Shown piece after piece: positions 1 through 8,437 of a stretch of 64,000 bases of DNA. Position 1 is the stretch's first letter; every line of letters starts with the position of its first letter. The stretch is from JBMDXB01 sp048594975 (lineage in GTDB: Bacteria; Acidobacteriota; Vicinamibacteria; Vicinamibacterales; 2-12-FULL-66-21). The notes beneath the pieces are model-generated. The model made no database searches. It was not told the DNA's origin and was given only the letters and a program-made list of their open reading frames with translations. The DNA is taken from positions 11,839 to 75,838 of the forward strand of contig JBMDXQ010000026.1 of assembly GCA_048594975.1 (NCBI GenBank), in the 5' to 3' direction. The position numbers were made by a program, and so were the translations under genes.

Positions 1-91
1 CCCACGCGCGACAACCGACGCCGCGCGACCACGGCCGGTCAATTGTTCCCCAGCATCAACGCGATGATGACGAGTGCGGCCAGCGCGACGA

Positions 92-252
92 TTGACCAGG
101 TCGTGAAGCGCCCGACTGTGGTTGCCATAGTGGACTATGCGTTGACCGAGAAGGGCCGGGCGTTGGAGAGCGCCATCCTCGCCATCGGGCAAAGGGCCGG
201 GCGGTGGGTCGCGCTATCGGCTCCCGCCACTACCGAGACGAGCGGATCCTGA
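92..252 (+). pseudogene. possible C-terminal remnant of an HxlR/winged-helix regulator
   Basis: One frame through this stretch reads VDYALTEKGRALESAILAI and continues into a Trp-containing helix. This resembles the C-terminal wing and last helix of HxlR-type winged-helix regulators (pattern Y-x-LT-x-x-G-x-x-L). The residues before it do not look like a helix-turn-helix, and the frame overlaps the start of the M28 peptidase gene. It is either the tail of a gene entering from the left or a decayed fragment. The window edge prevents a decision. Confidence 0.3.
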
Positions 253-1112
253 GCACCGCCGACCGGTTGCGCGCGCACGTGGAGATGCTGGCCGGCTCAA
301 TCGGCGCCCGACACGTGTGGCGCTTCGAGGCGCTGCAGCGCGCCGCCCGCTACGTCGCCGGCTGCTTCGAGTGCGACGGGCTCGTCCCCGCCTTCCAGGC
401 CTACGACGTGCACCGCGTGCCCGTTCGGAACATCGAGGCGGTGATCCCCGGTTCGGACGAACCGGGCACGATCGTCGTCGTGGGCGCCCACTATGACACC
501 GTCGAGGGCAGCCCTGGCGCGAACGACAATGGAACCGGCGTGGCCGCCGTGCTCGAGCTCGCGCGGCGGTTCGCGAACGCTCCGCAGCCGAGGACGTTGC
601 GCTTCGTCGCCTTCGTCAACGAGGAGCCGCCGTTCTTCCAGACGCCGCTGATGGGAAGCGCCGTCTACGCGAGCGCAGCGAAGGCGCGCGGCGACCGCGT
701 CACGGCAATGCTGTCACTGGAGACGATCGGCTTCTATTCCGACGAGAGCGGGAGCCAGCGATATCCGCCGCCATTGAACCTGGTGTTCCCCGATACCGGC
801 AACTTCATCGCGTTCGTCTCGAACCTGCGCTCCGCGCGGCTGCTGCGCGCGGCACAGCGCGCCTTCAAGGCACGGACCTCCTTCCCCATCGAGGCCGCGC
901 CGGCGCCGGAGTCACTGCCTGGCGTCGGCTGGTCGGACCAGTGGGCGTTCTGGCGGGCGGGCTATCCGGCGATCATGGTCACCGACACGGCGCCGTACCG
1001 CTACCCGTGGTACCACACGGAGCACGATACGCCGGACAAGATCCGCTACGACCGCCTTATCCAGGTGGTCGACGGCCTCGAGCACGTCATCAGAGTGCTG
1101 GCCGGCGGGTGA
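204..1112 (+). CDS. M28-family zinc metallopeptidase
   Basis: Predicted di-zinc aminopeptidase or carboxypeptidase of the M28 (Zn-exopeptidase) fold, 302 residues from a GTG start. The metal-site landmarks are in order: AHYDT (H96, D98), the bridging Asp in ANDNGTG (D108), the NEE pair (E140/E141), SLETIG (E173, where many members have Asp) and a late His in the YHTEHDTPD segment. No signal peptide is visible, so it may be cytoplasmic unless an upstream start is used. It is convergent with the M19 dipeptidase gene, with one base between the stop codons, so the two share a 3' end. Substrate is not predictable. The GTG start is uncertain because the frame is also open a little upstream. Confidence 0.85.
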   Translation: MGRAIGSRHYRDERILSTADRLRAHVEMLAGSIGARHVWRFEALQRAARYVAGCFECDGLVPAFQAYDVHRVPVRNIEAVIPGSDEPGTIVVVGAHYDTVEGSPGANDNGTGVAAVLELARRFANAPQPRTLRFVAFVNEEPPFFQTPLMGSAVYASAAKARGDRVTAMLSLETIGFYSDESGSQRYPPPLNLVFPDTGNFIAFVSNLRSARLLRAAQRAFKARTSFPIEAAPAPESLPGVGWSDQWAFWRAGYPAIMVTDTAPYRYPWYHTEHDTPDKIRYDRLIQVVDGLEHVIRVLAGG

Positions 1113-1113
1113 G

Positions 1114-2178
1114 TCAGCTCCATGCCTCGCGCAGGAACCGCACGAAGTTCCCGTGCGCAATCAGCTCGACGTCCTTGTCGCTGAAGCCACGCGCCACCAG
1201 CAGTGCGGGCAGGTGCGACAGATCGGCAATCGTCTCGACATCGCCGGGCGACTGCTCGCGGCCGAAGGCGCCGTCGAGGTCGGACCCGATCCCGCAATGC
1301 CTCGCGTTGCCGGCGATCTGGCAGACGTGATCGATGTGGTCCGCCACGGTGTCGAGCGTCACGCCGGCCGCTTGCGGCGTGGACTCGCCCCGGATCCACC
1401 CCGGCACCAGCATCCAGGCATCGCAGGCCGCGCCGATGACCGCGCCGCGCTGGATCAGCTCGCGGATCTGATCGTCGGCGAGCTGCCGCCCGCCGGGCAC
1501 CAGCGCGCGGCAGTTGGAATGGCTCGCCCACACCGGCCCACGGAAATGGTCGAGCGCCTCCCGGAAGCTCGGATCGCACAGGTGGGTGACGTCGAGAATG
1601 ACCTGCAGGCGCTCCATCTCGCGGAGCAGTTCGCGCCCGGCGGCGCCTATCCCGCCCGCCGCGTCCGTGCCGTGGGCGTACACCCCCGGGCCGTAGTGTG
1701 CCGGGCCGACGGCGCGCAGGCCGGCCTCGCAGGCGCGCTCGAGATGGGAGAGCGTCACCAGTGAATCGGCCCCCTCGAGGCTGAGCACGTACCCGATGGG
1801 CACGCCGCCGCCGATCGTCTTCCAGCGCCGCAGGTGCGCGTCCAGCCCGGCGCGATCGCGAATCTGGACCAGCTCGGCGCGCTCTTCCATCGCGCCGTAC
1901 CACGCGAGCTGCGCCTGCGTCATCGCCCACGCCTGCTCAGGCGAGTGCCAGCCATCCAGCGGGTTCCCGGGCGCGACGTAGCGGGCGATCTGCGTCGCCA
2001 CGCAGATGCCGACGCCGCCGCGCCGCATCTCCGGGAACGCCACGGTGCCGCGGGCGCGATCCGGCTTGTCCGCCTGCCCTCGCTCGCGCGCGCGGATCTC
2101 CTCGACCGGCCGCGTGAGGTCGCGGTTCCACTCGATCGCGTTCATGGCGAGGTCGAGATGCGCGTCCAGGATCAGCAT
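1114..2178 (-). CDS. M19 membrane-dipeptidase family protein
   Basis: Renal-dipeptidase family (M19) amidohydrolase-fold hydrolase, 354 residues, expected to cleave dipeptides including those with a D-residue at the C-terminal side. The binuclear zinc ligands fall at the family's canonical spacing: H7 and D9 (DAHLDLA), E135 (SLEGAD), H199 (DVTHLCD) and H220 (ASHSN). There is no signal peptide or lipid anchor, so it is probably a cytoplasmic member. Its ATG lies one base after the stop of the upstream permease gene (TGA-C-ATG), so the two are very likely translationally coupled. With the two transporters ahead of it, it looks like the catabolic enzyme of a small uptake-and-degrade operon. Confidence 0.9.
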   Translation of the reverse strand: MLILDAHLDLAMNAIEWNRDLTRPVEEIRARERGQADKPDRARGTVAFPEMRRGGVGICVATQIARYVAPGNPLDGWHSPEQAWAMTQAQLAWYGAMEERAELVQIRDRAGLDAHLRRWKTIGGGVPIGYVLSLEGADSLVTLSHLERACEAGLRAVGPAHYGPGVYAHGTDAAGGIGAAGRELLREMERLQVILDVTHLCDPSFREALDHFRGPVWASHSNCRALVPGGRQLADDQIRELIQRGAVIGAACDAWMLVPGWIRGESTPQAAGVTLDTVADHIDHVCQIAGNARHCGIGSDLDGAFGREQSPGDVETIADLSHLPALLVARGFSDKDVELIAHGNFVRFLREAWS

Positions 2179-2179
2179 G

Positions 2180-3460
2180 TCAGGCCGCCGCCAGCGCCAG
2201 GAGCAGGACGCCTGCGAGCCCGGCCAGCGCGATAATCGTCTCCATCGCGGTCCAGGTCGCTACCGTCTCCGGCACCGTCATGTTGAAGTACTCCTTCACC
2301 AGCCAGAACCCGCCATCGTTCACGTGCGAGGCGATGAGGGATCCGGCCCCGATCGCGACGACCATCAGCTCCCGGTTCACCCCCGGCATCGCTGTCGCCA
2401 TCGGTCCGATGATGCTGGCGGCGGTGACACAGGCGACGGTTGCCGAGCCGACCGCAAGCCGCAGCAGCGCCGCGATCGACCAGCCGAGGACGAGCGGCGG
2501 CAGCTGCAGCTGCCCGATGGTCTGCGCAACCGCGGTGTCGACGCCCGCCGCGTCCAGCACCCGGCCGAAGCCGCCGCCGGCGCCGACCACGAGCAGCACG
2601 CCGGCGACCGCGGGGATCGCCTCCTCGGCATATCGCAGCAGCGTTGCGCGGCCGAGCCCGCAGGCCGCGCCGAAGGTATACAACGAGAGGAACGTCGCCG
2701 CCAGCATCGCCACCAGCGGACTGGTGACGAGCATCAGTGCCACCGGGAGCAGGATAGTCGCGAGGGCCGCGGCGAGCGACGGCGGCCGCGCGACCGTGGT
2801 CCTGCCCGTAAGCTGTTCGGCCACCCCGCCGCTCTCGACGGCGACGTGCCGGCTGATCACGCGACCGAATGCCGGGCCAGCCAGGATGGCGACCGGCACG
2901 GCGACGATGACCGAGTAGAGCAGCGTCCGTCCGGTATCGGCGCCGAGCCGCTCGATCGCGGCGAGTGGCCCGGGGTGCGGCGGCGTAAGGCCGTGCGCGA
3001 CCGAGAGGCCCGCGAGCATCGGAATCGCGAGCCGCAGCAGCGGGGCCCCTGAGTCGCGCGCCAGCGTGAACAGCACCGGCACGAGCAGCACGAGGCCGAC
3101 CTGGAAGAACACGGGGAGCCCGATGAGCAGCGCCGACAGCAGCAGCGCCCACTCGACGCGCGACGGGCCGAGGGCGCCCACGAGCGACCGCGAGACGACC
3201 AGTGCGCCGCCGGATTCGGCGAGCAGCTTGCCGACGATCGTGCCGAGGCCCACGATCATCGTGATGAAGCCCAGCGTGTCGCCCACGCCCGCCTGGAAGG
3301 CGCGGGCGGCCTCGGCCACTGGCATCCCAGCGGCGAGGCCGACGAACAGCGACGCCGCCGCGAGGGCGACAAACGCCGGCACGCGCAGCCACGCGACCAG
3401 CAGCACCACCGACGCCACGCCGGCGGCGGCGACGATCAGGACGAGCGTCGTGTAATCCAC
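2180..3460 (-). CDS. GntP-family permease
   Basis: Polytopic inner-membrane transporter of about 426 residues resembling gluconate:H+ symporters (GntP) and related organic-acid permeases. It is hydrophobic along its length, with about 12 membrane segments. Family-like stretches include GLTPPHPGPLAAIERLGAD near the middle and SHVNDGGFWLVKEYF near the C terminus. The frame remains open far upstream, but the homologous part begins at a GTG at 3460 (VDYTTLVLIV), so the start is placed there. It overlaps the end of the MFS gene by 25 bp and is followed after one base by the M19 dipeptidase. The real substrate could be an organic acid or an amino-acid derivative; gluconate is not proven. Confidence 0.85.
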   Translation of the reverse strand: MDYTTLVLIVAAAGVASVVLLVAWLRVPAFVALAAASLFVGLAAGMPVAEAARAFQAGVGDTLGFITMIVGLGTIVGKLLAESGGALVVSRSLVGALGPSRVEWALLLSALLIGLPVFFQVGLVLLVPVLFTLARDSGAPLLRLAIPMLAGLSVAHGLTPPHPGPLAAIERLGADTGRTLLYSVIVAVPVAILAGPAFGRVISRHVAVESGGVAEQLTGRTTVARPPSLAAALATILLPVALMLVTSPLVAMLAATFLSLYTFGAACGLGRATLLRYAEEAIPAVAGVLLVVGAGGGFGRVLDAAGVDTAVAQTIGQLQLPPLVLGWSIAALLRLAVGSATVACVTAASIIGPMATAMPGVNRELMVVAIGAGSLIASHVNDGGFWLVKEYFNMTVPETVATWTAMETIIALAGLAGVLLLALAAA

Positions 3461-4668
3461 GCGATTCCGATGAGCAGCAGCACGCCGGCAGCCACGTACA
3501 CCGTGGACGTCAGGGCAATCGCGAACCCGAGGCTCTCGCGTTGGGCGACGATGCCGATGACGACCGGCGCGCTGCCGCCCCCGCCCAGCCAGCCGACGGC
3601 GTTCATGAAGCCGGCGGTGGTGCCACGCGCCTCCGGCGCCACCACGTCGTAGGCGGCGGCGAAGATGTTCGCATCGTAAAGCCCCTTGAAGAGTCCCCAC
3701 AGCGTCAGCGCCACGATCATCACTGCCACCGACGTGGTCAGGCCACACACCGCGACGAATGGCGCGCCGCCCAACACGCCGATCGCCTGCACCGCCATGC
3801 GCCCCGCCGGCGACCGGCGCCGCCAGACGTCGGCCAGCCAGCCGCCGAGCGGCGCGCCGCCCATGCTCGCCAGCTGCACGAAGAGCGTCGCCGTCAGGCC
3901 CGCCATGGCGAGGCTCATGCCGAAACGGTCGTAGAGGAATTTCGGCATCCACGACAGCAGCACGACCGCGACGAAGTTCGCGCACATGAACGCGCCCATC
4001 AGGCACATCAGCGCCGGCGTTCGCACCAGCATCCGCAGGAAGGCCGCCAGCGACATCGGTGCGGCGGCCGCGCGCCCGGCGCCCTCGGCGGCGCCGCGCG
4101 GCGGCTCGCGGATGTACAGGTGCAAGACGATGCCGAGCAGGATGCCGAGCACGCCGAAGACGACGAACGAGAGCCGCCAGCCGTAGTGCTGGCCGATCAG
4201 CCCGGCGAAGAAGCCGCCGCCGATCGTTCCGACGTAGACGCTCGTCTGGTGCAGCCCCATGGCCCGCGAGCGCGTCTCGCGGCCGTGGTAGTCGCTGATG
4301 AGCGACATCGAGGAGGGGAAGTAGAACGTCTCGCCGAGTCCCTCGGCGGCGCGGAACAGAAACAGCTGACGGAAGTTCCGGGACAGTGCCGTCGCCGCGC
4401 AGATGATGCTCCAGGTGTGCAGCCCGCCGAGAATCGCCGCCTTGCGCGATACGCGGTCGACCACCATCCCGGAGAGCGGCGAGGCGAGGCCGTACACCCA
4501 GGCGAAGGCAGACCCGAGCAGCCCGAGCTGGACCGGCGTAAGCTGCATCTCCCGTTCGAGCAGCGGGAAAACGGAGAAGATGGCCTGCCGGTCGGCGTAG
4601 TTGAAGAAGGCGATCGCCCAGAGCATCAGGACGATCCACCATTTGTAGGGACCTGCCGCTGGACTCAC
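3436..4668 (-). CDS. MFS transporter
   Basis: Major facilitator superfamily carrier of 410 residues with about 12 membrane helices. Segment FFNYADRQAIFSVFPLLERE in helix 1 and the loop-2 motif DRVSRKAAI (variant of the MFS G-x-x-x-D-R-x-G-R-R signature) are visible. The pattern resembles the anion:cation symporter and spinster-like groups that import organic acids. It begins at a GTG with no clear Shine-Dalgarno and is the first gene of a leftward three-gene operon with a GntP permease and an M19 dipeptidase. The PQQ dehydrogenase starts only 28 bp away on the other strand, so promoters for the two directions must overlap each other or lie inside the genes. Confidence 0.85.
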   Translation of the reverse strand: MSPAAGPYKWWIVLMLWAIAFFNYADRQAIFSVFPLLEREMQLTPVQLGLLGSAFAWVYGLASPLSGMVVDRVSRKAAILGGLHTWSIICAATALSRNFRQLFLFRAAEGLGETFYFPSSMSLISDYHGRETRSRAMGLHQTSVYVGTIGGGFFAGLIGQHYGWRLSFVVFGVLGILLGIVLHLYIREPPRGAAEGAGRAAAAPMSLAAFLRMLVRTPALMCLMGAFMCANFVAVVLLSWMPKFLYDRFGMSLAMAGLTATLFVQLASMGGAPLGGWLADVWRRRSPAGRMAVQAIGVLGGAPFVAVCGLTTSVAVMIVALTLWGLFKGLYDANIFAAAYDVVAPEARGTTAGFMNAVGWLGGGGSAPVVIGIVAQRESLGFAIALTSTVYVAAGVLLLIGIAWITRRSS

Positions 4669-4696
4669 GGTGCGTGTGAGCTTACCCTGAGTCGCT

Positions 4697-6820
4697 ATGA
4701 ACCCTAAGAGAGGCGGGCGTCGCCCGGCGGCCTGGGTGGTCGGCGCGGCGCTCGCGCTCGCCGCCGCGCACGCGTTCCGTGCCGCCGACTATCGCGGCTG
4801 GCCGGCGTACGGCGGCGGCCCCGAGCAGATGCGCTATTCGGCGCTGAATCAGATCAACCGGCACAACGTCGGCGGGCTCACCCTGGCGTGGACCTACGAT
4901 AGCGGGGAGCCGGGCGGCCTGCAGACGCAGCCGATCGTCGTCGACGGCGTGCTCTACGCGCTGACGCCCTCGCACAAGGCGTTCGCGCTGCGTGCGGCGA
5001 CCGGCGAGCGGCTCTGGACGTTCGACTCGGGAATCAAAGCGCAGGGCGCCAATCGCGGCGTGACCTTCTGGTCGGACGGTGCGGACAGGCGCATCTTCAC
5101 GGCCGTTGACGACTACTTGTACGCGCTCGACGCCCGCACGGGCGTGCCGATTGCGACCTTCGGCGAGAACGGACGCATCGATCTCCGGCGCGACCTCGGC
5201 CGCGATCCCGCCCGACAGTCGGTGCGGCTCACCAGCCCCGGCGTTGTCTACCGGGATCTGCTGATCATCGGCGGCCGCGTCAGTGAAGGGCTGCCCGCGT
5301 CGCCCGGCGCGGTCAGGGCCTACGACGTCCGCACCGGGACGCTGCGCTGGACGTTCCGCACCATCCCCAATCCCGGCGAGTACGGGTACAGCACCTGGCC
5401 GGGGAGGGCGTGGACCTACAGCGGCGGCGCGAACAACTGGGCCGGCATGGCGCTCGACACTGAACGCGGCATCGTCTACGTCCCGACCGGCTCCGCCTCC
5501 GCCGACTTCTACGGCGCCAACCGCACCGGTGACAACCTCTTCGCGAACTCGCTCATCGCTCTGGACGCCGCGACGGGAAAGCGGATCTGGCATTACCAGA
5601 TCGTCAGGCACGACACGCTCGATCGCGACCTGCCGTCACCCCCGACGCTCGCGACGCTGCGGCGGAACGGGCGCTCCGTGCCGGCCGTCGTGCAGACGAC
5701 CAAACACGGGTTCGTCTTCGTGTTCGATCGGGAGAACGGCGCGCCGCTCTTCCCGATCGAGGAACGACCGGTGCCCGCGAGCGACGTCCCCGGCGAGGTC
5801 TCGGCGCGAACGCAGCCGCTCCCGGTCAGGCCGGCGCCGTTCGCGCGGCAGCGCCTGACCGCGGACATGCTCACGTCGCGCACCCCGGAGGCGCGCGCGT
5901 GGGCGCTGAAGGAGTTCGCCCGGTTCCGCACCGAAGGACCGTTCATGCCGCTCGCGGTGGGTACGGCGACGGTCGTGTTCCCGGGATTCGACGGCGGCGC
6001 CGAATGGGGCGGTTCCGCCTTCGATCCGGCCACCGGCCTGCTCTACGTCAACGCGAACGATCTCGCGTGGACCGGGGCGCTGGCCCCGGACGACGCCGGG
6101 GAGAGCGGCAGAGCGCTGTATCTGCGCGATTGCGCGGCGTGCCACCGCGACAACCGCGAGGGCGCCCCCCCGCAGATCCCGTCACTCGCCGGCATCGGCG
6201 CGCGCCGGACGCGCGCCGAACTGGCCGAAATCATCCGCAAGGGAGCAGGCCGGATGCCAGGATTCCCCTACCTCCAGCGTGACGCAGTGGCGCGAATCGT
6301 CGAGTTCATGGTCACCGGCGATGAGGCGCCAGCGCCGGCCGGGGCGGTCGGCGACGCCGACGAGGAGCGACTCCGATATCGGTTCACCGGCTACAACCGG
6401 TTCATGGATCCCGAAGGGCATCCGGCGGTGGCGCCGCCGTGGGGGACGCTCAATGCGATCGACCTCGAGACCGGCGCGTACGCCTGGACGATTCCGCTCG
6501 GCGAACATCCGGACTTGGCAGCGAAGGGCATGACGGGCATGGGCAGCGAGAACTACGGCGGACCGGTCGTGACCGCCGGCGGACTGGTGTTCATCGGCGC
6601 GACGATTCACGATCGGACGTTCCGCGCGTTCGACAAGGCGACCGGCAAGCTGCTCTGGTCGTCGCCGCTGCCGTTCTCGGGGAATGCGACGCCGGCGATC
6701 TACGAGGTCGACGGGCGCCAGTTCGTCGTCATCGCCGCGGGAGGAGGGAAGTCGCCCGCGGGCGGTTCCGGGGGCGTCTACGTGGCGTTCGCGCTGCCCC
6801 GGGGCGGCGCGGCCAGATGA
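4697..6820 (+). CDS. PQQ-dependent dehydrogenase with inserted cytochrome c domain
   Basis: Quinoprotein alcohol/glucose dehydrogenase-type protein, 707 residues, predicted periplasmic. It has an N-terminal signal segment (about residues 10-28), a PQQ-type eight-bladed propeller with the usual W-motif blade ends (for example LTLAWTYDSG, GTLRWTFRT, GAYAWTI, GKLLWSS), and a c-type heme site CAACH at residues 479-483 inside a small cytochrome domain (about 465-545). The heme domain sits inside the propeller rather than at its C terminus, so the last blades follow it (about 565-700). Oxidation of a sugar or alcohol with electron transfer from PQQ to heme is inferred from the family. The next gene starts only about 38 bp downstream and is probably co-transcribed. 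Confidence 0.88.
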   Translation: MNPKRGGRRPAAWVVGAALALAAAHAFRAADYRGWPAYGGGPEQMRYSALNQINRHNVGGLTLAWTYDSGEPGGLQTQPIVVDGVLYALTPSHKAFALRAATGERLWTFDSGIKAQGANRGVTFWSDGADRRIFTAVDDYLYALDARTGVPIATFGENGRIDLRRDLGRDPARQSVRLTSPGVVYRDLLIIGGRVSEGLPASPGAVRAYDVRTGTLRWTFRTIPNPGEYGYSTWPGRAWTYSGGANNWAGMALDTERGIVYVPTGSASADFYGANRTGDNLFANSLIALDAATGKRIWHYQIVRHDTLDRDLPSPPTLATLRRNGRSVPAVVQTTKHGFVFVFDRENGAPLFPIEERPVPASDVPGEVSARTQPLPVRPAPFARQRLTADMLTSRTPEARAWALKEFARFRTEGPFMPLAVGTATVVFPGFDGGAEWGGSAFDPATGLLYVNANDLAWTGALAPDDAGESGRALYLRDCAACHRDNREGAPPQIPSLAGIGARRTRAELAEIIRKGAGRMPGFPYLQRDAVARIVEFMVTGDEAPAPAGAVGDADEERLRYRFTGYNRFMDPEGHPAVAPPWGTLNAIDLETGAYAWTIPLGEHPDLAAKGMTGMGSENYGGPVVTAGGLVFIGATIHDRTFRAFDKATGKLLWSSPLPFSGNATPAIYEVDGRQFVVIAAGGGKSPAGGSGGVYVAFALPRGGAAR

Positions 6821-6858
6821 CCGGAACGCCCGACCACCTGCGCTATGCTTCGCACGCC

Positions 6859-7308
6859 ATGATTGTCGACCGTCTCGATCGCGATGTGCAGATCCCGCAA
6901 TCGGCGGGGCGTCTCCGGCACGGGCTCTCGTGGCTGCGCACCACCGATCTCGGCGCGCTGGCCACCGGGCGCCACGACATCGACGGCGACCGGCTGTTCG
7001 CGTTGGTGCAGGAGTACACCACCCGGCGGCCGGGTGACTGCCGCTGGGAGGCGCACCGCATGTACGCCGACATCCAGTACGTCGTCTCTGGCGTCGAACG
7101 GATCGGTTACGCGCCGCTCGAGGGGGCGCGCGAGCGCGAGGCCTACGATGCCGCGCGGGATGTCGCGTTCTTCGAGCCGGGCGAGCAGTTCGTCGTGCTG
7201 GAGCCCGGCATGTTCGCCATCTTCCTGCCCGGCGACGTGCACGCGCCGTGCGGGGCGGCCGGGAAGCCCTCCGCGGTGCGGAAGATCGTGGTGAAGGCGG
7301 AAGTGTGA
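6859..7308 (+). CDS. YhcH/YjgK/YiaL family protein
   Basis: DUF386-type cupin-fold protein, about 149 residues from the ATG at 6859 (MIVDRLDRD), which matches the family's usual start and length of about 150. Characteristic segments are DGDRLFALVQEY, WEAHRMYADIQYVVSG, RIGYAPL, and FFLPGDVHAP-like residues near the end, whose His and Glu side chains form a metal-binding pocket in relatives. Some members act on sugars or affect biofilms; the reaction of this one is unknown. A second ATG at 6817 overlaps the PQQ dehydrogenase stop (ATGA) and would add 14 residues, which keeps translational coupling as an alternative. Confidence 0.85.
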   Translation: MIVDRLDRDVQIPQSAGRLRHGLSWLRTTDLGALATGRHDIDGDRLFALVQEYTTRRPGDCRWEAHRMYADIQYVVSGVERIGYAPLEGAREREAYDAARDVAFFEPGEQFVVLEPGMFAIFLPGDVHAPCGAAGKPSAVRKIVVKAEV

Positions 7309-7311
7309 ACC

Positions 7312-7420
7312 GTGTCAATGCTGAATGCCGAATGCAGAACGAGCACGCTGAACGCGGACGCTGGGTCGGTGAGGTCGGCGCAATCGGCATTCAGCACTCG
7401 GTATTCCGCATTGCCTGATT
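7312..7420. repeat. 7-bp-periodic inverted array
   Basis: Intergenic array between the YhcH gene and the PadR promoter. The left half is a run of degenerate heptads (tgctgaa, tgccgaa, tgcagaa, then cgctgaa). The right half is the complementary type (gcattca, gcactcg, gtattcc, gcattgc). The segment 7319-7329 (tgctgaatgcc) is exactly complementary to 7386-7396 (ggcattcagca), so the transcript can fold into a long imperfect hairpin. It may terminate the upstream operon; no T-tract follows. Confidence 0.75.
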
Positions 7421-7429
7421 GGCAGGGAG

Positions 7430-7459
7430 TTGACACTCTGCCTCGATTAAAACTACAGT
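7430..7459 (+). promoter_or_regulatory. sigma-70-type promoter of the PadR gene
   Basis: TTGACA at 7430-7435 and TACAGT at 7454-7459 are separated by 18 bp, about 20 bp upstream of the PadR ATG. Initiation would fall near 7466 and give a very short leader. Confidence 0.6.
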
Positions 7460-7462
7460 GTA
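7454..7462. promoter_or_regulatory. candidate PadR operator TACA-G-TGTA
   Basis: The nine bases TACAGTGTA form a perfect 4-bp inverted repeat around one base and overlap the -10 element. A dimeric PadR bound here would block its own promoter. Autoregulation is an inference from position. Confidence 0.45.
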
Positions 7463-7478
7463 TGCGTCTGGGCGGCCC

Positions 7479-7811
7479 ATGTCTCAGACCCTCGGCGAGT
7501 TCGAGCAGCGCATCCTGTTCGCGCTGATCAGGCTCGGCGCCGACGCCTACGGCGTCAGCATCCGTGCCGAGATCGAGACGCGGACCGGGCGCGCCGTCTC
7601 TGCCGGCGCGCTCTACACCGCGCTCGACCGCCTCGAAAAGCGCGGGTTCGTCTCGTCGCGGCTCGGCGAGCCGACGCCGGAACGGGGCGGCAAGCGCAAG
7701 CGCCTCTACACCCTCCAGCCCGTCGGCCGGCGCGCTCTGGCGCACATCTACGAATCGCTGCGGCTGATGGCCAGCGGCCTGGCGACTCGGCTGAAGACCG
7801 CGAAGTCCTGA
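7479..7811 (+). CDS. PadR-family transcriptional regulator
   Basis: Winged-helix repressor of the PadR type, 110 residues. It has the typical N-terminal LGEFEQRILFALIRLG helix, the SAGALYTALDRLEKRGFV recognition region and the RLYTLQPVGRRAL wing. The start is set at 7479 because an in-frame ATG at 7458 lies inside the -10 element. It precedes by one base an ADOP permease gene, the arrangement seen repeatedly in Acidobacteriota where PadR genes sit just upstream of MacB/FtsX-like permeases. Because the permease here is deleted, the regulator may now control only itself or other targets. Confidence 0.92.
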   Translation: MSQTLGEFEQRILFALIRLGADAYGVSIRAEIETRTGRAVSAGALYTALDRLEKRGFVSSRLGEPTPERGGKRKRLYTLQPVGRRALAHIYESLRLMASGLATRLKTAKS

Positions 7812-7812
7812 G

Positions 7813-8319
7813 ATGCGACCGACACCGCCGTGCCTGTCCGACGCGCTGCTCCGCCTGATGCTCGGCCGCAACGCCGCCGAGGCGATCGCAGGCGATCTCG
7901 AGGAGATGTTCCGCGCGCGTCTCGCCCGCCAGGGGCGGGCCGCAGCCGGACTTTGGCGCTGGCGCCTTGGGGCGCCCTCACGGTTCCGCTCGACGCCCCC
8001 GGAGGTGCTCGCGGAGAAGTGGAACCACAGCTACTCGGTGGTGGCGCGCCGGAAGGGCGACACCTCGGTGGCGGCCGCGCAGTCGGCCGCCGTGGTCCTG
8101 GGAGTGGTCGTCGGGGCGGCGGGGATCGCGCTCGGGGTGCTGCCCGCGATTCCCTCCATGCGCGCGCTCACGGCTCTGCTCTACGAGGTCGATCCCGCCG
8201 ATCCGGCGGTCATCGCGCTGCTCGCGGCGTCCCTGCTGGTGATCGCGCTCGTCGCCGGCTACCTGCCGGCGCGGCGCGCGGCGAGCGTCGATCCGCTGGT
8301 CACGCTGCGCGCCGAGTAA
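7813..8319 (+). pseudogene. internally deleted ADOP (MacB/FtsX-like) permease
   Basis: The 168-residue frame joins two distant parts of the acidobacterial duplicated orphan permease family. Its first about 50 residues match the soluble prefix (DALLRLMLGRNAAEAIAGDLEEMF, then an L-W-R-W helix). Residues from about 75 on are the last two membrane helices and the terminal ACYLPARRA-type motif (here AGYLPARRAASVDPLVTLRAE). Full family members are about 800-900 residues, so roughly 650-700 residues, including both large periplasmic domains, are missing. The frame is still open, so a short two-helix protein could be made, but transport function is very unlikely. It follows the PadR gene by one base. 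Confidence 0.8.
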
Positions 8320-8366
8320 ATCCGCCCTGCCGGAATCCCGCCGCGGTCCGGTGCCGGACCGCGTAC

Positions 8367-8395
8367 TTGACACCCGCGCCCGGCGCGCGTAGTCT
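8367..8395 (+). promoter_or_regulatory. sigma-70-type promoter
   Basis: TTGACA at 8367-8372 and TAGTCT at 8390-8395 are separated by 17 bp, about 45 bp upstream of the membrane-protein start at 8438. Predicted initiation falls at the beginning of the direct repeat described next. Confidence 0.6.
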
Positions 8396-8400
8396 CTATG

Positions 8401-8426
8401 CAGACTTGTTTGTATCACAGACTTGT
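8401..8426 (+). repeat. direct repeat CAGACTTGT x2, possible operator
   Basis: CAGACTTGT occurs at 8401-8409 and again at 8418-8426, 17 bp apart, between the predicted transcription start and the ribosome binding site (GGAGGA, 8429-8434). This placement suits repression by the winged-helix protein encoded at the end of the same operon. Function is inferred. Confidence 0.4.
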
Positions 8427-8437
8427 CCGGAGGAATC

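Noticed and set aside
2180..4642. 820-codon minus-strand frame spanning two genes
   Set aside because: Only the part from 3460 leftward is the GntP permease; the remainder is an antisense-phase shadow of the MFS gene with an Arg-rich, non-protein-like composition.
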